Below are positions 7,922 to 16,291 of a DNA stretch of 64,000 nucleotides, one piece after another; positions within the stretch are counted from its first letter, which is position 1; each line of letters opens with the position of its first letter. The DNA lies in assembly GCA_902789555.1 (NCBI GenBank), contig CADAOF010000002.1, positions 97,993-161,992 of the forward strand. The letters are read 5' to 3'. The position numbers and the translations under genes are program-made. The notes below the pieces were generated by a model, which did not search any database, was not told the origin of the DNA, and saw only the letters and a list, made by a program, of their open reading frames with translations. The stretch is from an uncultured Lachnospiraceae bacterium. Lineage in GTDB: Bacteria > Bacillota > Clostridia > Lachnospirales > Lachnospiraceae.

Positions 7922-8745
7922 CAGATCCTCCCGCGGCTCTTCAGCGTCTGGGCGAGGACCGCCAGGTCTTCGTTTTTCTTTAACAGGACGCCTGCAAACG
8001 GCACGGTCCTGGAGATCTTCGCGGGATCGACGCCGCCGATCTGCAGCGCCTGCAGCCAGTCCAGGACCTCGCTCGTCGACGGCTTCTTCTGGAGGCCGCG
8101 CAGTTCCCTGATCGCGTAGAAGGTCACCAGGACCTCGTGCAGGAGCTTGTCGTCCAGCTTATCGAAATGCACGCGCACGATGCGCTCCATGGTCGCGGCG
8201 TCCGGGAAGGCGATGTAATGGAAGATGCAGCGGCGCAGGAAGGCGTCCGGCAGTTCCTTTTCCGCGTTCGAGGTGATGATCACGATGGGGCGCTGCTTTG
8301 CCTTCACGGTCTCTCCGGTCTCGGGGATGTAAAACTCCATGCGGTCGAGCTCCCACAGAAGGTCGTTCGGGAACTCGAGGTCGGCCTTGTCGATCTCGTC
8401 GATCAGCAGCACCACCTGGTCCTCGCGGCTGAAGGCTTCGCCCAGCTTGCCGAGCTTGATGTAGCGGCTGATGTCGTCCACGCCCGCAGTACCGAACTGG
8501 CTGTCATAAAGCCGCTGCACGGTATCGTACACGTACAGTCCGTCCTGCGCCTTGGTCGTCGACTTGATGTTCCAGATGATGAGTTCCTTCCCCAGGCTGT
8601 CCGCGACCGCCTGCGCGAGGACCGTCTTGCCGGTGCCCGGCTCGCCCTTGATGAGCAGCGGCTTCTCTAACGCCACTGCGATATTCACGCTCCGCATCAG
8701 TTCATCCGACGCGACGTAGTCTCTGCTTCCCTTAAAATCCTGCAT
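7921..8745 (-). CDS. MoxR-family AAA+ ATPase
   Basis: The product (about 274 residues) has a Walker A GEPGTGKT at about 34-41, a Walker B LLIDEIDKAD, sensor-1 IVIITSNAEKELPDAFLRRC and an Arg-finger region. This is the MoxR/RavA branch of AAA+ ATPases, hexameric chaperones that work with VWA proteins. I start it at the ATG at 8745, with GAGG 6 bases upstream; the ATG at 8757 has no RBS. It is translationally coupled to the VWA gene by a one-base stop/start overlap. Confidence 0.9.
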   Translation of the reverse strand: MQDFKGSRDYVASDELMRSVNIAVALEKPLLIKGEPGTGKTVLAQAVADSLGKELIIWNIKSTTKAQDGLYVYDTVQRLYDSQFGTAGVDDISRYIKLGKLGEAFSREDQVVLLIDEIDKADLEFPNDLLWELDRMEFYIPETGETVKAKQRPIVIITSNAEKELPDAFLRRCIFHYIAFPDAATMERIVRVHFDKLDDKLLHEVLVTFYAIRELRGLQKKPSTSEVLDWLQALQIGGVDPAKISRTVPFAGVLLKKNEDLAVLAQTLKSRGRI

Positions 8746-8805
8746 GTCATGCCTCATATCTCAGTAAAGTAATGAAAATACGGTATCAGTGTACACGTTC
8801 CGGAA

Positions 8806-8834
8806 AGAAAAAACAACTGCGGAAAGCAGTTGTT
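8806..8834 (-). terminator. Terminator after EEP lipoprotein gene
   Basis: On minus a perfect 9-bp stem AACAACTGC / GCAGTTGTT with a 5-base loop is followed by a T-run. It isolates the lipoprotein gene from the MoxR gene downstream. Confidence 0.8.
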
Positions 8835-8869
8835 TGGGATCGGTATTTCCCGCGGCTCCGCCTGTTTCC

Positions 8870-9832
8870 TCATTCCCCTTCCAGCCGGAAGACCGCCCAG
8901 AGGAGCTTGTGGTCGGAGCATTTCGTATCTGAAGCGCCGCTGGAAAGTTCCGTAAAGCCTTCGCTGACCGCGATGTTGTCCGGCGATGAATTGCGGTACT
9001 GGAAGGTCTGGTAGCGCCTCTCGGGGCGGTTGACGCAGTATGCGGCATCCAGATAGGCGACATCCTCGATGACAAAAGTGTTCAGGTCTCCGAGAAGGAT
9101 GTAGCGGCTGCATTCCTTCAGCCTCGCCGCGATGGTCTTCAGCTGCCCGATGCGGACGTCCCGATCTTCGAAGGAAAGGTGCGTGACGAAGACGTCGAGC
9201 CTTATGCCTTCGGCGTCGATGACTGCGTGTCCCAGAGCGCGCGGTTCGCCGTAGCCGGAATCAAGCGGCGTGACGTCAAAGGTTTCGATGGGGAAGCGCG
9301 ACAGCAGAGCCGTGCCGTACTCGCCGCTGCCGAGCGGAATGGCCCGCGCGAAAGCATGGTAGGGGTAGCCCGCAAGCCGTGCAAGCTCCGTCACCTCGTC
9401 CGCATATCCGGAGCGCTCGCAGAAGACGTCCACCTCCTGCAGGCCGACGATGTCCGGAGACAGTTCCCGGATCGCCGCGGCAATCGTTTCCAGCCCTTCC
9501 GCCCCGTGCTTGATGTTCAGGGAGACCAGGGTGATGTCCATGCTTGCGGGAACGTGCACCGTGCTTTCGGGCGCAGGCTCCGCGGTGACGGGGACCGCTT
9601 CGCTGCTTTCGGGAAGTGCCTCCGCACTCGCTGCCGGCTGTTCCGTACTCTGCGCAGTGCTCTGCTTACTGCCGGCAGCAGCGGTCCCGCCGGCGGTCTC
9701 CGCCGCAGAAGAACTTGCCGGGGCAGGTGTACTTTCCGGCGCAGGTCCGTTTTTTCCGCAGGCGCCGAGGACGCAGAGAAGCGCCAGCACTGCCGCGCAG
9801 AATATCCTTGTTTTGCCGATCCGCTTCTTCAT
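8870..9832 (-). CDS. Endonuclease/exonuclease/phosphatase-family lipoprotein
   Basis: The N-terminus is a signal peptide with lipobox VLGAC (Cys25), followed by a long low-complexity Ser/Ala/Pro/Glu linker to about residue 95. The catalytic domain then has the EEP motifs in order: SLNIKHG, LQEVD (metal Glu), THLSFEDRDVRIGQL, LLGDLNT (Asp/Asn pair) and a terminal SDHKLL. It is therefore a secreted, membrane-tethered metal-dependent phosphoesterase or nuclease. The start at 9832 has AAGGAGG 6 bases upstream; that RBS lies in the end of the YlmH-like gene, so the two are co-transcribed. The substrate could be DNA, a lipid or a sugar phosphate. Confidence 0.87.
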   Translation of the reverse strand: MKKRIGKTRIFCAAVLALLCVLGACGKNGPAPESTPAPASSSAAETAGGTAAAGSKQSTAQSTEQPAASAEALPESSEAVPVTAEPAPESTVHVPASMDITLVSLNIKHGAEGLETIAAAIRELSPDIVGLQEVDVFCERSGYADEVTELARLAGYPYHAFARAIPLGSGEYGTALLSRFPIETFDVTPLDSGYGEPRALGHAVIDAEGIRLDVFVTHLSFEDRDVRIGQLKTIAARLKECSRYILLGDLNTFVIEDVAYLDAAYCVNRPERRYQTFQYRNSSPDNIAVSEGFTELSSGASDTKCSDHKLLWAVFRLEGE

Positions 9833-9842
9833 GCTTCCTCCT

Positions 9843-10595
9843 TCATTCATAGCGCTGCACGCTCACGTAGTACCGTCCCTTTTTCGTCTCCTTCGCAATG
9901 CCGCCGTAGATGCCCTTGCCGAAACCGCGGACCGAGAAGACGTCGCCTTCCTTAAGCCGCCTGTCCCCGCGCTTTTCAGGCAGGCTGTTCACGAAGACCC
10001 GCTCGGCGGTAAAGAGTTCCTCCGCCTTTCCTCTCGCGAGGCCGCAGAAGGCAGCGATGACCGCGTCCAACCGTTCCGAGGCGACGTTCAGATGCTCTTC
10101 CTTCAGGACCGGCGCCAGGTCCGGGACCGGCCCCGTCCCGGCCGTCACCCGGACCGCCGTCCGCCGCACCTCGGTCAGATTCGCGCAGATATAGTCCGCG
10201 ATCTGCTCCAGGCAGAGGACGTACGCGCTCTTTTCCCGGACGATGATGTCCCCGACGAGCTCCCGTTCGATGCCCAGACCAAGGATCGCCCCCAGATAGT
10301 CCCGGTGGCTCAGCGTTTCCGCGAACTTCGCCGAAGCCGGCCTGACCGCCAGCACGGCGATCGGCGGTTCGGGCGGATAACCGAAGTCGTTTTCGCTCCC
10401 GAAGATGAGGATCCGTCTTTCCGCGGCCGGCGCACCGCCTTCAAAGGCATACGCGACAGTGCCCCGCGGCGGCGCCGCCAGAAAGGCAGCCTGCTCGGCG
10501 GGGCTGAGAAAGCCCGAGTACACATATGAATTCTGTTTTCCCGCCCGGCGGTACAGGTCAGTCAGGTGCCGCAGCGTTTCATTCATCATTTCCAT
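9843..10595 (-). CDS. ylmH: S4-domain RNA-binding protein, YlmH-like
   Basis: 250 residues. The C-terminal part (about 170-235) is an S4 RNA-binding module (ERLDAVIAAFCGLARGKAEELF ... KEGDVFSVRGFGKG split over two strands), preceded by the helical YlmH N-terminal domain with the conserved YLGAILGLGIERELVGDI region. The family is linked to cell division loci and to rescue of stalled ribosomal large subunits. Only a weak RBS is seen; the third in-frame ATG (MNETL) is an alternative start. The upstream sequence is occupied by a broken recombinase gene, so its original promoter may have been altered. Confidence 0.87.
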   Translation of the reverse strand: MEMMNETLRHLTDLYRRAGKQNSYVYSGFLSPAEQAAFLAAPPRGTVAYAFEGGAPAAERRILIFGSENDFGYPPEPPIAVLAVRPASAKFAETLSHRDYLGAILGLGIERELVGDIIVREKSAYVLCLEQIADYICANLTEVRRTAVRVTAGTGPVPDLAPVLKEEHLNVASERLDAVIAAFCGLARGKAEELFTAERVFVNSLPEKRGDRRLKEGDVFSVRGFGKGIYGGIAKETKKGRYYVSVQRYE

Positions 10596-10607
10596 ATGGG
10601 GATCATA

Positions 10608-10922
10608 TCACAAGAAAAGAAATAATACCAAGAGGTTTTGCTCGCACCATGCTGCCGTTTTCTCTTTGGTTATGTATTGCCATTGTGCAAGGATGTCATT
10701 ATAGTTCCGCCCCAGACGATCAATGCTTTTGACAATAAGCAAATCACCAGGGCAGATCTTTTTCATAAGCCTCTGATACTCCGGACGCTCAAAGTCTTTT
10801 CCAGACTGTCGATCGTAGAAGATTCTCTTTTTCGGAATCTCAAAGGCTTCAATCGCGGCAAGCTGCCTGTCAATTTTTTGTTCTTTTGTCGATACACGGA
10901 CATAAGCATAAGTCGTCATCAT
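10608..10922 (-). pseudogene. Truncated serine recombinase (resolvase/invertase N-terminus)
   Basis: The first 85 or so residues are a clear resolvase catalytic domain: YAYVRVSTKEQ with the nucleophilic Ser, then DRQSGKDFERPEYQRLM and IVKSIDRLGRNYNDI. After the stretch reading ITKEK the sequence loses all similarity and stops 13 bases before the ylmH start. The rest of the catalytic domain, the long E helix and the DNA-binding HTH are missing, so it should be inactive. A good RBS (AGGAG) and the double ATG at 10917-10922 mark the old start. It is a remnant of a mobile element or inversion system. Confidence 0.8.
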
Positions 10923-10941
10923 TTTCTCCTGATTCATTGAT

Positions 10942-11059
10942 TTGATATCAATATATATTAATAACGTTCCCTCTTCTCCGGGCAAGCGCACGAAGAAGGA
11001 ATGCGAAAATATCAAAGCAGCGATATATATCAGTTTATTCACTTACTTTTTTATTGATA
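10942..11059. other. AT-rich region with short palindromes
   Basis: The stretch upstream of the recombinase fragment is much more AT-rich than its surroundings and holds the palindrome TTGATATCAA (10942-10951), GATATATATC and a TTGATATATTT motif. It could hold recombination or operator sites for the lost recombinase, or only divergent promoters. Confidence 0.35.
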
Positions 11060-11081
11060 TATTTCCGAATTATGGTATACT
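11054..11081 (+). promoter_or_regulatory. Promoter of toxin-antitoxin remnant
   Basis: TTGATA (11054-11059), 16-base spacer, TATACT (11076-11081), with TG one base upstream of the -10 (extended -10). A near-palindrome around GTATACTATATAC could be the antitoxin operator. Confidence 0.65.
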
Positions 11082-11113
11082 ATATACAAAACGGGGAGAG
11101 GGAGTAAGAAAGA

Positions 11114-11455
11114 ATGGAGTCCATTGTGAGTGCAATAACCAAAACCATACCGATTTCCATGTTTAACCGCGGCTTAGCAGGAAAAATCTTTTCTGACGTT
11201 AAGGCGAACGGGGCCAAAGTCGTCATAAAAAACAACGCGGCCGAAGCGGTTCTTCTCTCGCCTGACGAATATATCCAAATGATGGATATGATAAACGACT
11301 ACCTTCTGCTGACAGCGGCAGCTGACAGAATGAGTCATTTTGACCCGAAGAAACTCATTTCCGAAGAAGAAATGGATCGCCGTTTAGGCATTGCTCCGGC
11401 GGATACGGAAAGCCGCTCGGACACAAAGGAAGCTCAAATCTCACCGGATTTCTGA
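11114..11455 (+). CDS. Phd/YefM-type antitoxin with foreign C-terminus
   Basis: The DNA-binding N-terminus fits the Phd/YefM antitoxin family: IPISMFNRGLAGKIFSDV, then VVIKNNAAEAVLLSPDEY, ending in a helix with MSHFDPKKLISEEEMDRRLGI. A GGGAG RBS precedes the ATG. From about residue 96 the frame runs out of register through what is, in another frame, RelE-type toxin sequence, so the C-terminal tail that would wrap the toxin has probably been replaced by a deletion. The protein may still bind its operator. Confidence 0.75.
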   Translation: MESIVSAITKTIPISMFNRGLAGKIFSDVKANGAKVVIKNNAAEAVLLSPDEYIQMMDMINDYLLLTAAADRMSHFDPKKLISEEEMDRRLGIAPADTESRSDTKEAQISPDF

Positions 11456-11601
11456 AGATCAAGCTCAAAAAAGAAGGGATCCGCGTCGTTTATCAGGTCA
11501 TGCGGACTGAAACCGTCATGCTGATCATTGTCATCGGCATTCGCGAAGACAACGCCGTATACGAGGCAGCGCGGAGGCGCATTGCCAAAAACAAAACCTG
11601 A
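11401..11601 (+). pseudogene. 5'-truncated RelE/StbE-type toxin remnant
   Basis: Read from base 11401 in the frame +2 relative to the antitoxin, the sequence gives YGKPLGHKGSSNLTGF, then KIKLKKEGIRVVYQV and VIGIREDNAVYEAARRR, which is the C-terminal half of a RelE/ParE-family mRNA interferase. The N-terminal 30-45 residues are absent and no start codon or RBS is available; the coding overlaps the antitoxin tail. This indicates an internal deletion joining the two genes near 11390-11400. The toxin cannot be made as an intact protein. Confidence 0.8.
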
Positions 11602-11657
11602 GAAGTGACTCATGATCATTCCGCCTCAGACGGTCAATGCCTGTTCCAAATAGCGGG

Positions 11658-11678
11658 CCGCCGGGGCGGAGTTTTTTT
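11658..11678 (+). terminator. Possible weak terminator after toxin remnant
   Basis: A short CCGC/GCGG stem with a CGGG loop is followed by eight T (11672-11679). It would separate the remnant from the ABC exporter operon. Confidence 0.4.
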
Positions 11679-11748
11679 TATGGATCTGATGCGTCGGCAG
11701 TTCAGGCCCCTTCCCGGTCCGCGGCGTCTCACCTTACGCATTCTCTAC

Positions 11749-11777
11749 TTGACGCTTCTTTCCTTTTTCTTTATAGT
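11749..11777 (+). promoter_or_regulatory. Promoter of ABC exporter operon
   Basis: TTGACG (11749-11754), 17-base spacer and TATAGT (11772-11777), about 28 bases upstream of the first exporter ATG. Confidence 0.8.
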
Positions 11778-11805
11778 AGAAACGTTACGAAAGGAGATTC
11801 TTCCC

Positions 11806-13557
11806 ATGATCTCTCTCATCAAGCGCATGAAGAGGCCGCAGGTCATTACCGCCGTTCTCTGCATGCTCGTGGTGACAGCCGGTTCCTATTTCGAACTGAA
11901 GCTGCCCGACTACATGAGCTCGCTGACGCTGCTCATCCAGGCCGGCGCCGAGGACGTTTCCGCGATCCTTCACATCGGTCTCGAGATGCTGCTGATCGTT
12001 GCGATCAGTGCAATGCTCACGGTTGCCTCCGGCTATCTTTCCGCGCGGACGGCAGCCGGCTATACGCGCACGCTCCGCGAAGAGCTCTTCCTGCATATCA
12101 CCGGCTTTGACCAGGAAAACATGCTGGGCTTTTCCGTGCCGTCCCTGATCACGCGCACGACCACCGACATCATGCAGGTGCAGAACTTCACCTCCGCCGG
12201 CCTCGGCCTCTGCGTGAAGGCACCGACCATGGCGGTCTGGGCCGTGATCAAGATCCTCGGCCGCAGCACGGAACTGTCCCTGGTGACCATGGTCTTCGTG
12301 ATCGCCCTCTGCCTGATGCAGTTCCTGATCGTCAGCCGCGTCATTCCGCGCATCCGCATCATTCAGAAGCTGACCGACGCCATCAACCGCGTCGCCCGCG
12401 AAAACATTTCCGGCATCGGCGTGGTCCACGCCTTCAATGCCGAGAAATACGAAGAGGACAAGTTCGATAAGGTCAACACCGACATGATGGACCTGCAGCT
12501 CCGGAACCAGCGCCTCTTCGCGGTCATGGGGCCGTCGATGGGCCTCGCGATGAGCGGGCTGTCCCTCTGCATCTACTGGATCGGTGCCGCGATCCTGACC
12601 GGCATGCCGGATACCGCGGAGCGCATCACCTTCTTCAGCAACGTCGTGGTCTTCTCGTCCTATGCGACCCACGTGGTCATTTCCTTCTCCCTGCTCGTCA
12701 TGATCTTCATGATGTACCCGATGGCGCAGGTCTCTGCGGAACGTATCAACGCCGTCTTCAACGCGAAGACCCGGATCGTTCCCGGCACGGAGACGGCCGG
12801 CGACGGCAGCGGCACCCTGGAGTTCAAAGACGTTTCCTTCCGCTACCCGGACGCCGGGGAGGACGCCCTGCAGCATATCTCCTTCCGAGTGAAAAAAGGT
12901 GAGACCCTCGCGATCATCGGCTCGACCGGCTGCGGCAAGACGAGCCTCGTGAACCTCATCACCCGCTTCTACGACGCCACCGGCGGCGAGGTGCTGCTGG
13001 ACGGCGTAAATGTACAGGATTATTCCTTCGAAGGCCTCTACAACAAACTCGGCTACATTGCCCAGAAGGCGGTCCTTTTCTCCGGCAGCATCCGCGAGAA
13101 CCTCTCCTTCGGGCTGAAGAACGGTGAATTCACCGAAGATCAGATCCGCGCCGCCGTGGATACCGCGCAGGCCGCGGAGTTCGTGGACAAGAGCGAAGGC
13201 GGGCTGGATTACACCCTGGCACAGGCCGGCAGGAACCTCTCCGGCGGCCAGAAGCAGCGCCTCTCCATCGCGAGAGCGCTCGCGAGAACGCCTGAAGTCC
13301 TCATCTTCGACGATTCCTTCTCCGCTCTCGACTACCGCACCGACGCGGACCTCCGCGCCGCGCTTGCGAAGAATTTTGCTGACACGATCCGCGTCATCGT
13401 CGCCCAGCGCATCGGCACCATCCGGAATGCCGAACAGATCCTGGTCCTTGACGAAGGCAAATGCGTGGGTCTCGGCACCCACGGCGAACTCATGAAGACC
13501 TGCCGGGTCTATCAGGAGATCGCCCGCTCCCAGCTCTCCGCTGCGGAGCTCATGTAA
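11806..13557 (+). CDS. Heterodimeric ABC exporter subunit, degenerate NBD
   Basis: 583 residues: an N-terminal six-helix transmembrane domain and a C-terminal ATPase domain. Walker A GSTGCGKT and signature LSGGQKQR are canonical, but the Walker B reads LIFDDS (Asp for the catalytic Glu) and the H-loop reads VAQRIGTI (Gln for His). That is the non-catalytic partner pattern of heterodimeric exporters such as TM287/288. The start at 11806 is set by AAAGGAG 8 bases upstream; the long upstream extension in the same frame crosses the promoter and is not coding. The partner gene follows after 14 bp. Substrates are probably drugs, lipids or peptides. Confidence 0.9.
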   Translation: MISLIKRMKRPQVITAVLCMLVVTAGSYFELKLPDYMSSLTLLIQAGAEDVSAILHIGLEMLLIVAISAMLTVASGYLSARTAAGYTRTLREELFLHITGFDQENMLGFSVPSLITRTTTDIMQVQNFTSAGLGLCVKAPTMAVWAVIKILGRSTELSLVTMVFVIALCLMQFLIVSRVIPRIRIIQKLTDAINRVARENISGIGVVHAFNAEKYEEDKFDKVNTDMMDLQLRNQRLFAVMGPSMGLAMSGLSLCIYWIGAAILTGMPDTAERITFFSNVVVFSSYATHVVISFSLLVMIFMMYPMAQVSAERINAVFNAKTRIVPGTETAGDGSGTLEFKDVSFRYPDAGEDALQHISFRVKKGETLAIIGSTGCGKTSLVNLITRFYDATGGEVLLDGVNVQDYSFEGLYNKLGYIAQKAVLFSGSIRENLSFGLKNGEFTEDQIRAAVDTAQAAEFVDKSEGGLDYTLAQAGRNLSGGQKQRLSIARALARTPEVLIFDDSFSALDYRTDADLRAALAKNFADTIRVIVAQRIGTIRNAEQILVLDEGKCVGLGTHGELMKTCRVYQEIARSQLSAAELM

Positions 13558-13571
13558 GGAGGTGACGGACA

Positions 13572-15371
13572 ATGCCCCCCATGAGAGACATGCGGCCGCT
13601 TGACCATTCCATCAAGATCGGACCGGCCCTCGGCAAGACCTTCCGCTACATGAAAAAATATCTGCCGTTCATCGTTTTCGCCATGGTCTGCGCCGCCGGC
13701 GCGACCGTGCTTTCCGTCGTCGGCCCGCGCCTCCTCGGCCACATGACCGACATCATGAAGGACGGCCTCATTTCCGGCATCGACATGGCCGCCATCGCGA
13801 GGATGGGCTTCTTCCTCCTTGCCGTCTACCTCGGCAGCGCCGCCCTCTCCATGCTGCAGCAGTACATGATGGCCGCAGCGACCCTCCGCATCTCCAAGCA
13901 AATGCGCGGCGACCTTGACACCAAGATCAACCGCGTGCCGATGGTGTATTTCTCCCGCAATACGCAGGGCGATATCCTGAGCCGCATCACGAACGACGTA
14001 TCGACCGTGCAGCAGGGCCTCGCGAACAGCCTGCCCGGCATGCTGAGCTCGCTCGTCCAGTTCGTCGGCTGCCTCGTGATGATGCTGGTCATCGAGATCC
14101 GCATGGCCGGCGCCCTAATCCTGCTCACCTTCCTCGGCTTTGCGATCACCATGATCCTCCTGAAGCGCAGCCAGAAGTACTTCGTGGCACGCCAGAAGAA
14201 CCTCGGCGCGCTGAACGGCTACATCGAAGAAATGTACACCTGCCACGAGATCATGCGCACCTCCCGCGCGGAGGGACAGGTCCGCGACCGTTTCGGCACG
14301 CTCAACGATGCGGTCTACGACGCCAACTGGAAGAGCCAGTTCATTTCCGGCGTCATGCAGCCCGTCATGATGGTCATCGGGAACCTCTCCTACGTGACCG
14401 TCTGCGTCCTCGGCGCGGTGCTCGTGCTGCGCGGCGAGATCAAGTTCGGCGTGATCGTTTCCTTCATCCTCTACACCCGCATGTTCACGCAGCCGCTTTC
14501 GCAGATCGCGCAGAGCATGACCGCCCTGCAGAGCGTAGCCGCAGCCGCGACCCGCATCTTCGATTTCCTTGAGAACGAAGAGCTTTCGGACGAAAGCGAT
14601 AAGCCCGCCCGCGAAGGCCGGCCCGTCGGCGCCGTCACCTTCGACCATGTGCGCTTCGCCTATCCGGACCATCCGGACCGCATCATCATCAAGGACTTCT
14701 GCGCCGACATCAAACCCGGTCAGAAGGTCGCCATCGTCGGCCCGACCGGCGCCGGCAAGACCACCATGGTGAACCTCCTCATGCGCTTCTACGAGATCAA
14801 CGAAGGCCGCATCCTGATCGACGGCGTGTCCACGAAGGACATGCGCCGCGAGGACATCCACGACATGTTCGGGATGGTGCTGCAGGATACCTGGATGTTC
14901 GAAGGGACCGTCCGCGAGAACCTCTGCTTCAACCTCGAAGGCGTAACGGAGGAGAAACTGGAACGGGTCGCGAAGGCCTGCGGCATCAGCCACTTCATTC
15001 ACTCGCTCCCGCAGGGCTTCGATACCGTCCTTTCGGAAAGCACCACCATTTCCGCCGGACAGAAGCAGCTATTCACCATCGCCCGCGCCATGCTGCAGGC
15101 GAACCCGATGATCATCCTCGACGAAGCCACGAGCTCCGTGGATACCCGTACCGAGCAGATCATCCAGGATACGATGGAGCGGCTCACGGTCGGCCGCACC
15201 TGCTTCATCATCGCGCACCGCCTGAGCACGATCAAAAACGCCGACCTCATCTTGGTCATGAACGAGGGCGACGTGATCGAGAAAGGCACACACGAGGAAC
15301 TGCTGGCGAAGGGCGGCTTCTACGCGAAGCTCTACAACGCGCAGTTCGAGCAGGCGGAAGCCCTGGCGTAA
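13572..15371 (+). CDS. Heterodimeric ABC exporter subunit, catalytic NBD
   Basis: 599 residues with six transmembrane helices and an ATPase domain. Walker A GPTGAGKT, Walker B MIILDEATSSVD with the catalytic Glu, and H-loop IIAHRLSTI are intact, while the signature is ISAGQKQ rather than LSGGQ. With the preceding subunit it forms one catalytic and one degenerate ATP site. AAGGAGGT lies 8 bases before the ATG. It is transcribed with the upstream subunit and probably with the 16-residue-repeat protein and GtrA genes downstream. Confidence 0.92.
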   Translation: MPPMRDMRPLDHSIKIGPALGKTFRYMKKYLPFIVFAMVCAAGATVLSVVGPRLLGHMTDIMKDGLISGIDMAAIARMGFFLLAVYLGSAALSMLQQYMMAAATLRISKQMRGDLDTKINRVPMVYFSRNTQGDILSRITNDVSTVQQGLANSLPGMLSSLVQFVGCLVMMLVIEIRMAGALILLTFLGFAITMILLKRSQKYFVARQKNLGALNGYIEEMYTCHEIMRTSRAEGQVRDRFGTLNDAVYDANWKSQFISGVMQPVMMVIGNLSYVTVCVLGAVLVLRGEIKFGVIVSFILYTRMFTQPLSQIAQSMTALQSVAAAATRIFDFLENEELSDESDKPAREGRPVGAVTFDHVRFAYPDHPDRIIIKDFCADIKPGQKVAIVGPTGAGKTTMVNLLMRFYEINEGRILIDGVSTKDMRREDIHDMFGMVLQDTWMFEGTVRENLCFNLEGVTEEKLERVAKACGISHFIHSLPQGFDTVLSESTTISAGQKQLFTIARAMLQANPMIILDEATSSVDTRTEQIIQDTMERLTVGRTCFIIAHRLSTIKNADLILVMNEGDVIEKGTHEELLAKGGFYAKLYNAQFEQAEALA

Positions 15372-15395
15372 CATATCACGGTAAAGGAGAAAAAC

Positions 15396-15743
15396 ATGTC
15401 AGCAACGATCAAACGTTTCGGCGGAGAAGTCGTTTTGAAATACGACGGCAGACGTTTCCGCAGCTTCAGCGGGGCGACCGTCTGCGAGCTTGACGGGAAT
15501 TACGTCAGGCGCTTCGGCGGCGGCGTCATGTATAAGCTTGACGGAGATCTGGTCCGAGATTTCTACGGAACGATCGTCTACCGCTTTGACGGCGAGCTGT
15601 TCAAGAACTTTAGCCACGAGATCCTGATGCGCCTCCGCGGTGATCAGATCTGCAGTTTTGCCGGCCAGATCCTGTACAAGGTCGAGGGATACCTGGACCA
15701 TGACGAAATGATGGCGCTGCTTGCAATTTTAGCGGTGGGGTGA
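15396..15743 (+). CDS. 16-residue-repeat beta protein, unknown function
   Basis: I do not recognise an established name. From residue 11 to 106 the 115-residue product is six consecutive 16-residue units with the pattern x-[VIT]-[VLM]-x-[KREL]-[YLFV]-[DER]-G-x-x-[VFIL]-x-x-F-x-G, for example GVMYKLDGDLVRDFYG and ATVCELDGNYVRRFGG. This exact period suggests a small beta-propeller or beta-flower-like ring. There is no signal peptide, so it should be cytoplasmic. It has its own AAAGGAG RBS and lies between the ABC exporter and GtrA genes, ending 3 bp before the GtrA start. Confidence 0.75.
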   Translation: MSATIKRFGGEVVLKYDGRRFRSFSGATVCELDGNYVRRFGGGVMYKLDGDLVRDFYGTIVYRFDGELFKNFSHEILMRLRGDQICSFAGQILYKVEGYLDHDEMMALLAILAVG

Positions 15744-15746
15744 ATC

Positions 15747-16220
15747 ATGGAAGAGAAAAACATTGTCCCCGGCTCCGTTCCCGCCGAAGGGCCGGAAACC
15801 GTTCCGGCTGCAAAAAGCAAAAACGCGGAGGTCATCCGCGTCATCAAGTTCGTCTTATTTTCCGCCAGTGCGGGGATCATCGAGATGGGCACCTTCGCCC
15901 TCCTGAACGAGACCCTGCATCTCGATTACTGGCTGAGCTATATGATCGCGCTCGTGCTGTCGGTCCTCTGGAACTTCACCCTGAACCGGAAGTTCACCTT
16001 CAAGTCGGCCGCGAACGTCCCCGTCGCCATGCTGAAGGTGGCCGCCTACTACCTGGTCTTTACGCCTCTCTCCTCCTGGCTGGAGCACGTTTACACCATG
16101 CAGCTCGGCTGGAACGAGTACCTCGCGACCGCTGCCAACATGATCCTGAACCTTGTCACGGAATTCCTCTACCAGCGCTTCTTCGTCTTCGGAAACAGCC
16201 TGGATACGCAGAAGAAATAA
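15747..16220 (+). CDS. GtrA-family membrane protein
   Basis: 157 residues with a disordered N-terminus and four transmembrane helices. The family motif LSVLWNFTLNRKFTFKS sits between the second and third helices, and the last helix ends in FLYQRFFVFGN. GtrA proteins are thought to flip or handle polyprenyl-phosphate sugars for cell-surface polysaccharide modification. It is the last gene before a strong terminator, four genes after the exporter promoter. Confidence 0.88.
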   Translation: MEEKNIVPGSVPAEGPETVPAAKSKNAEVIRVIKFVLFSASAGIIEMGTFALLNETLHLDYWLSYMIALVLSVLWNFTLNRKFTFKSAANVPVAMLKVAAYYLVFTPLSSWLEHVYTMQLGWNEYLATAANMILNLVTEFLYQRFFVFGNSLDTQKK

Positions 16221-16246
16221 GTTCCGAACGAACTGCCCACATAAAA

Positions 16247-16275
16247 AAACGCGGAGGTTTTCCCTCCGCGTTTTT
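16247..16275. terminator. Bidirectional terminator
   Basis: A stem CGCGGAGG / CCTCCGCG with TTTTC loop, flanked by an A-run and a T-run, lies between the convergent GtrA and XRE genes. Confidence 0.85.
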
Positions 16276-16291
16276 CATTGCGCTGCCGGTT

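Noticed and set aside
10942-11059. CRISPR-like or site-specific inversion repeats in the AT-rich stretch
   Set aside because: Palindromes are short, AT-only and not regularly spaced; no cas genes or matched inverted sites are seen.
11605-11805. 67-codon in-frame extension of the first ABC exporter gene
   Set aside because: It runs through a T-run, the -35/-10 promoter and the RBS; the ATG at 11806 has a good RBS.
11785-13572. Long minus-strand open frame opposite the first ABC exporter subunit
   Set aside because: The plus strand has all ABC motifs; the antisense product is a low-complexity Asp/Glu/His-rich artefact of codon bias.
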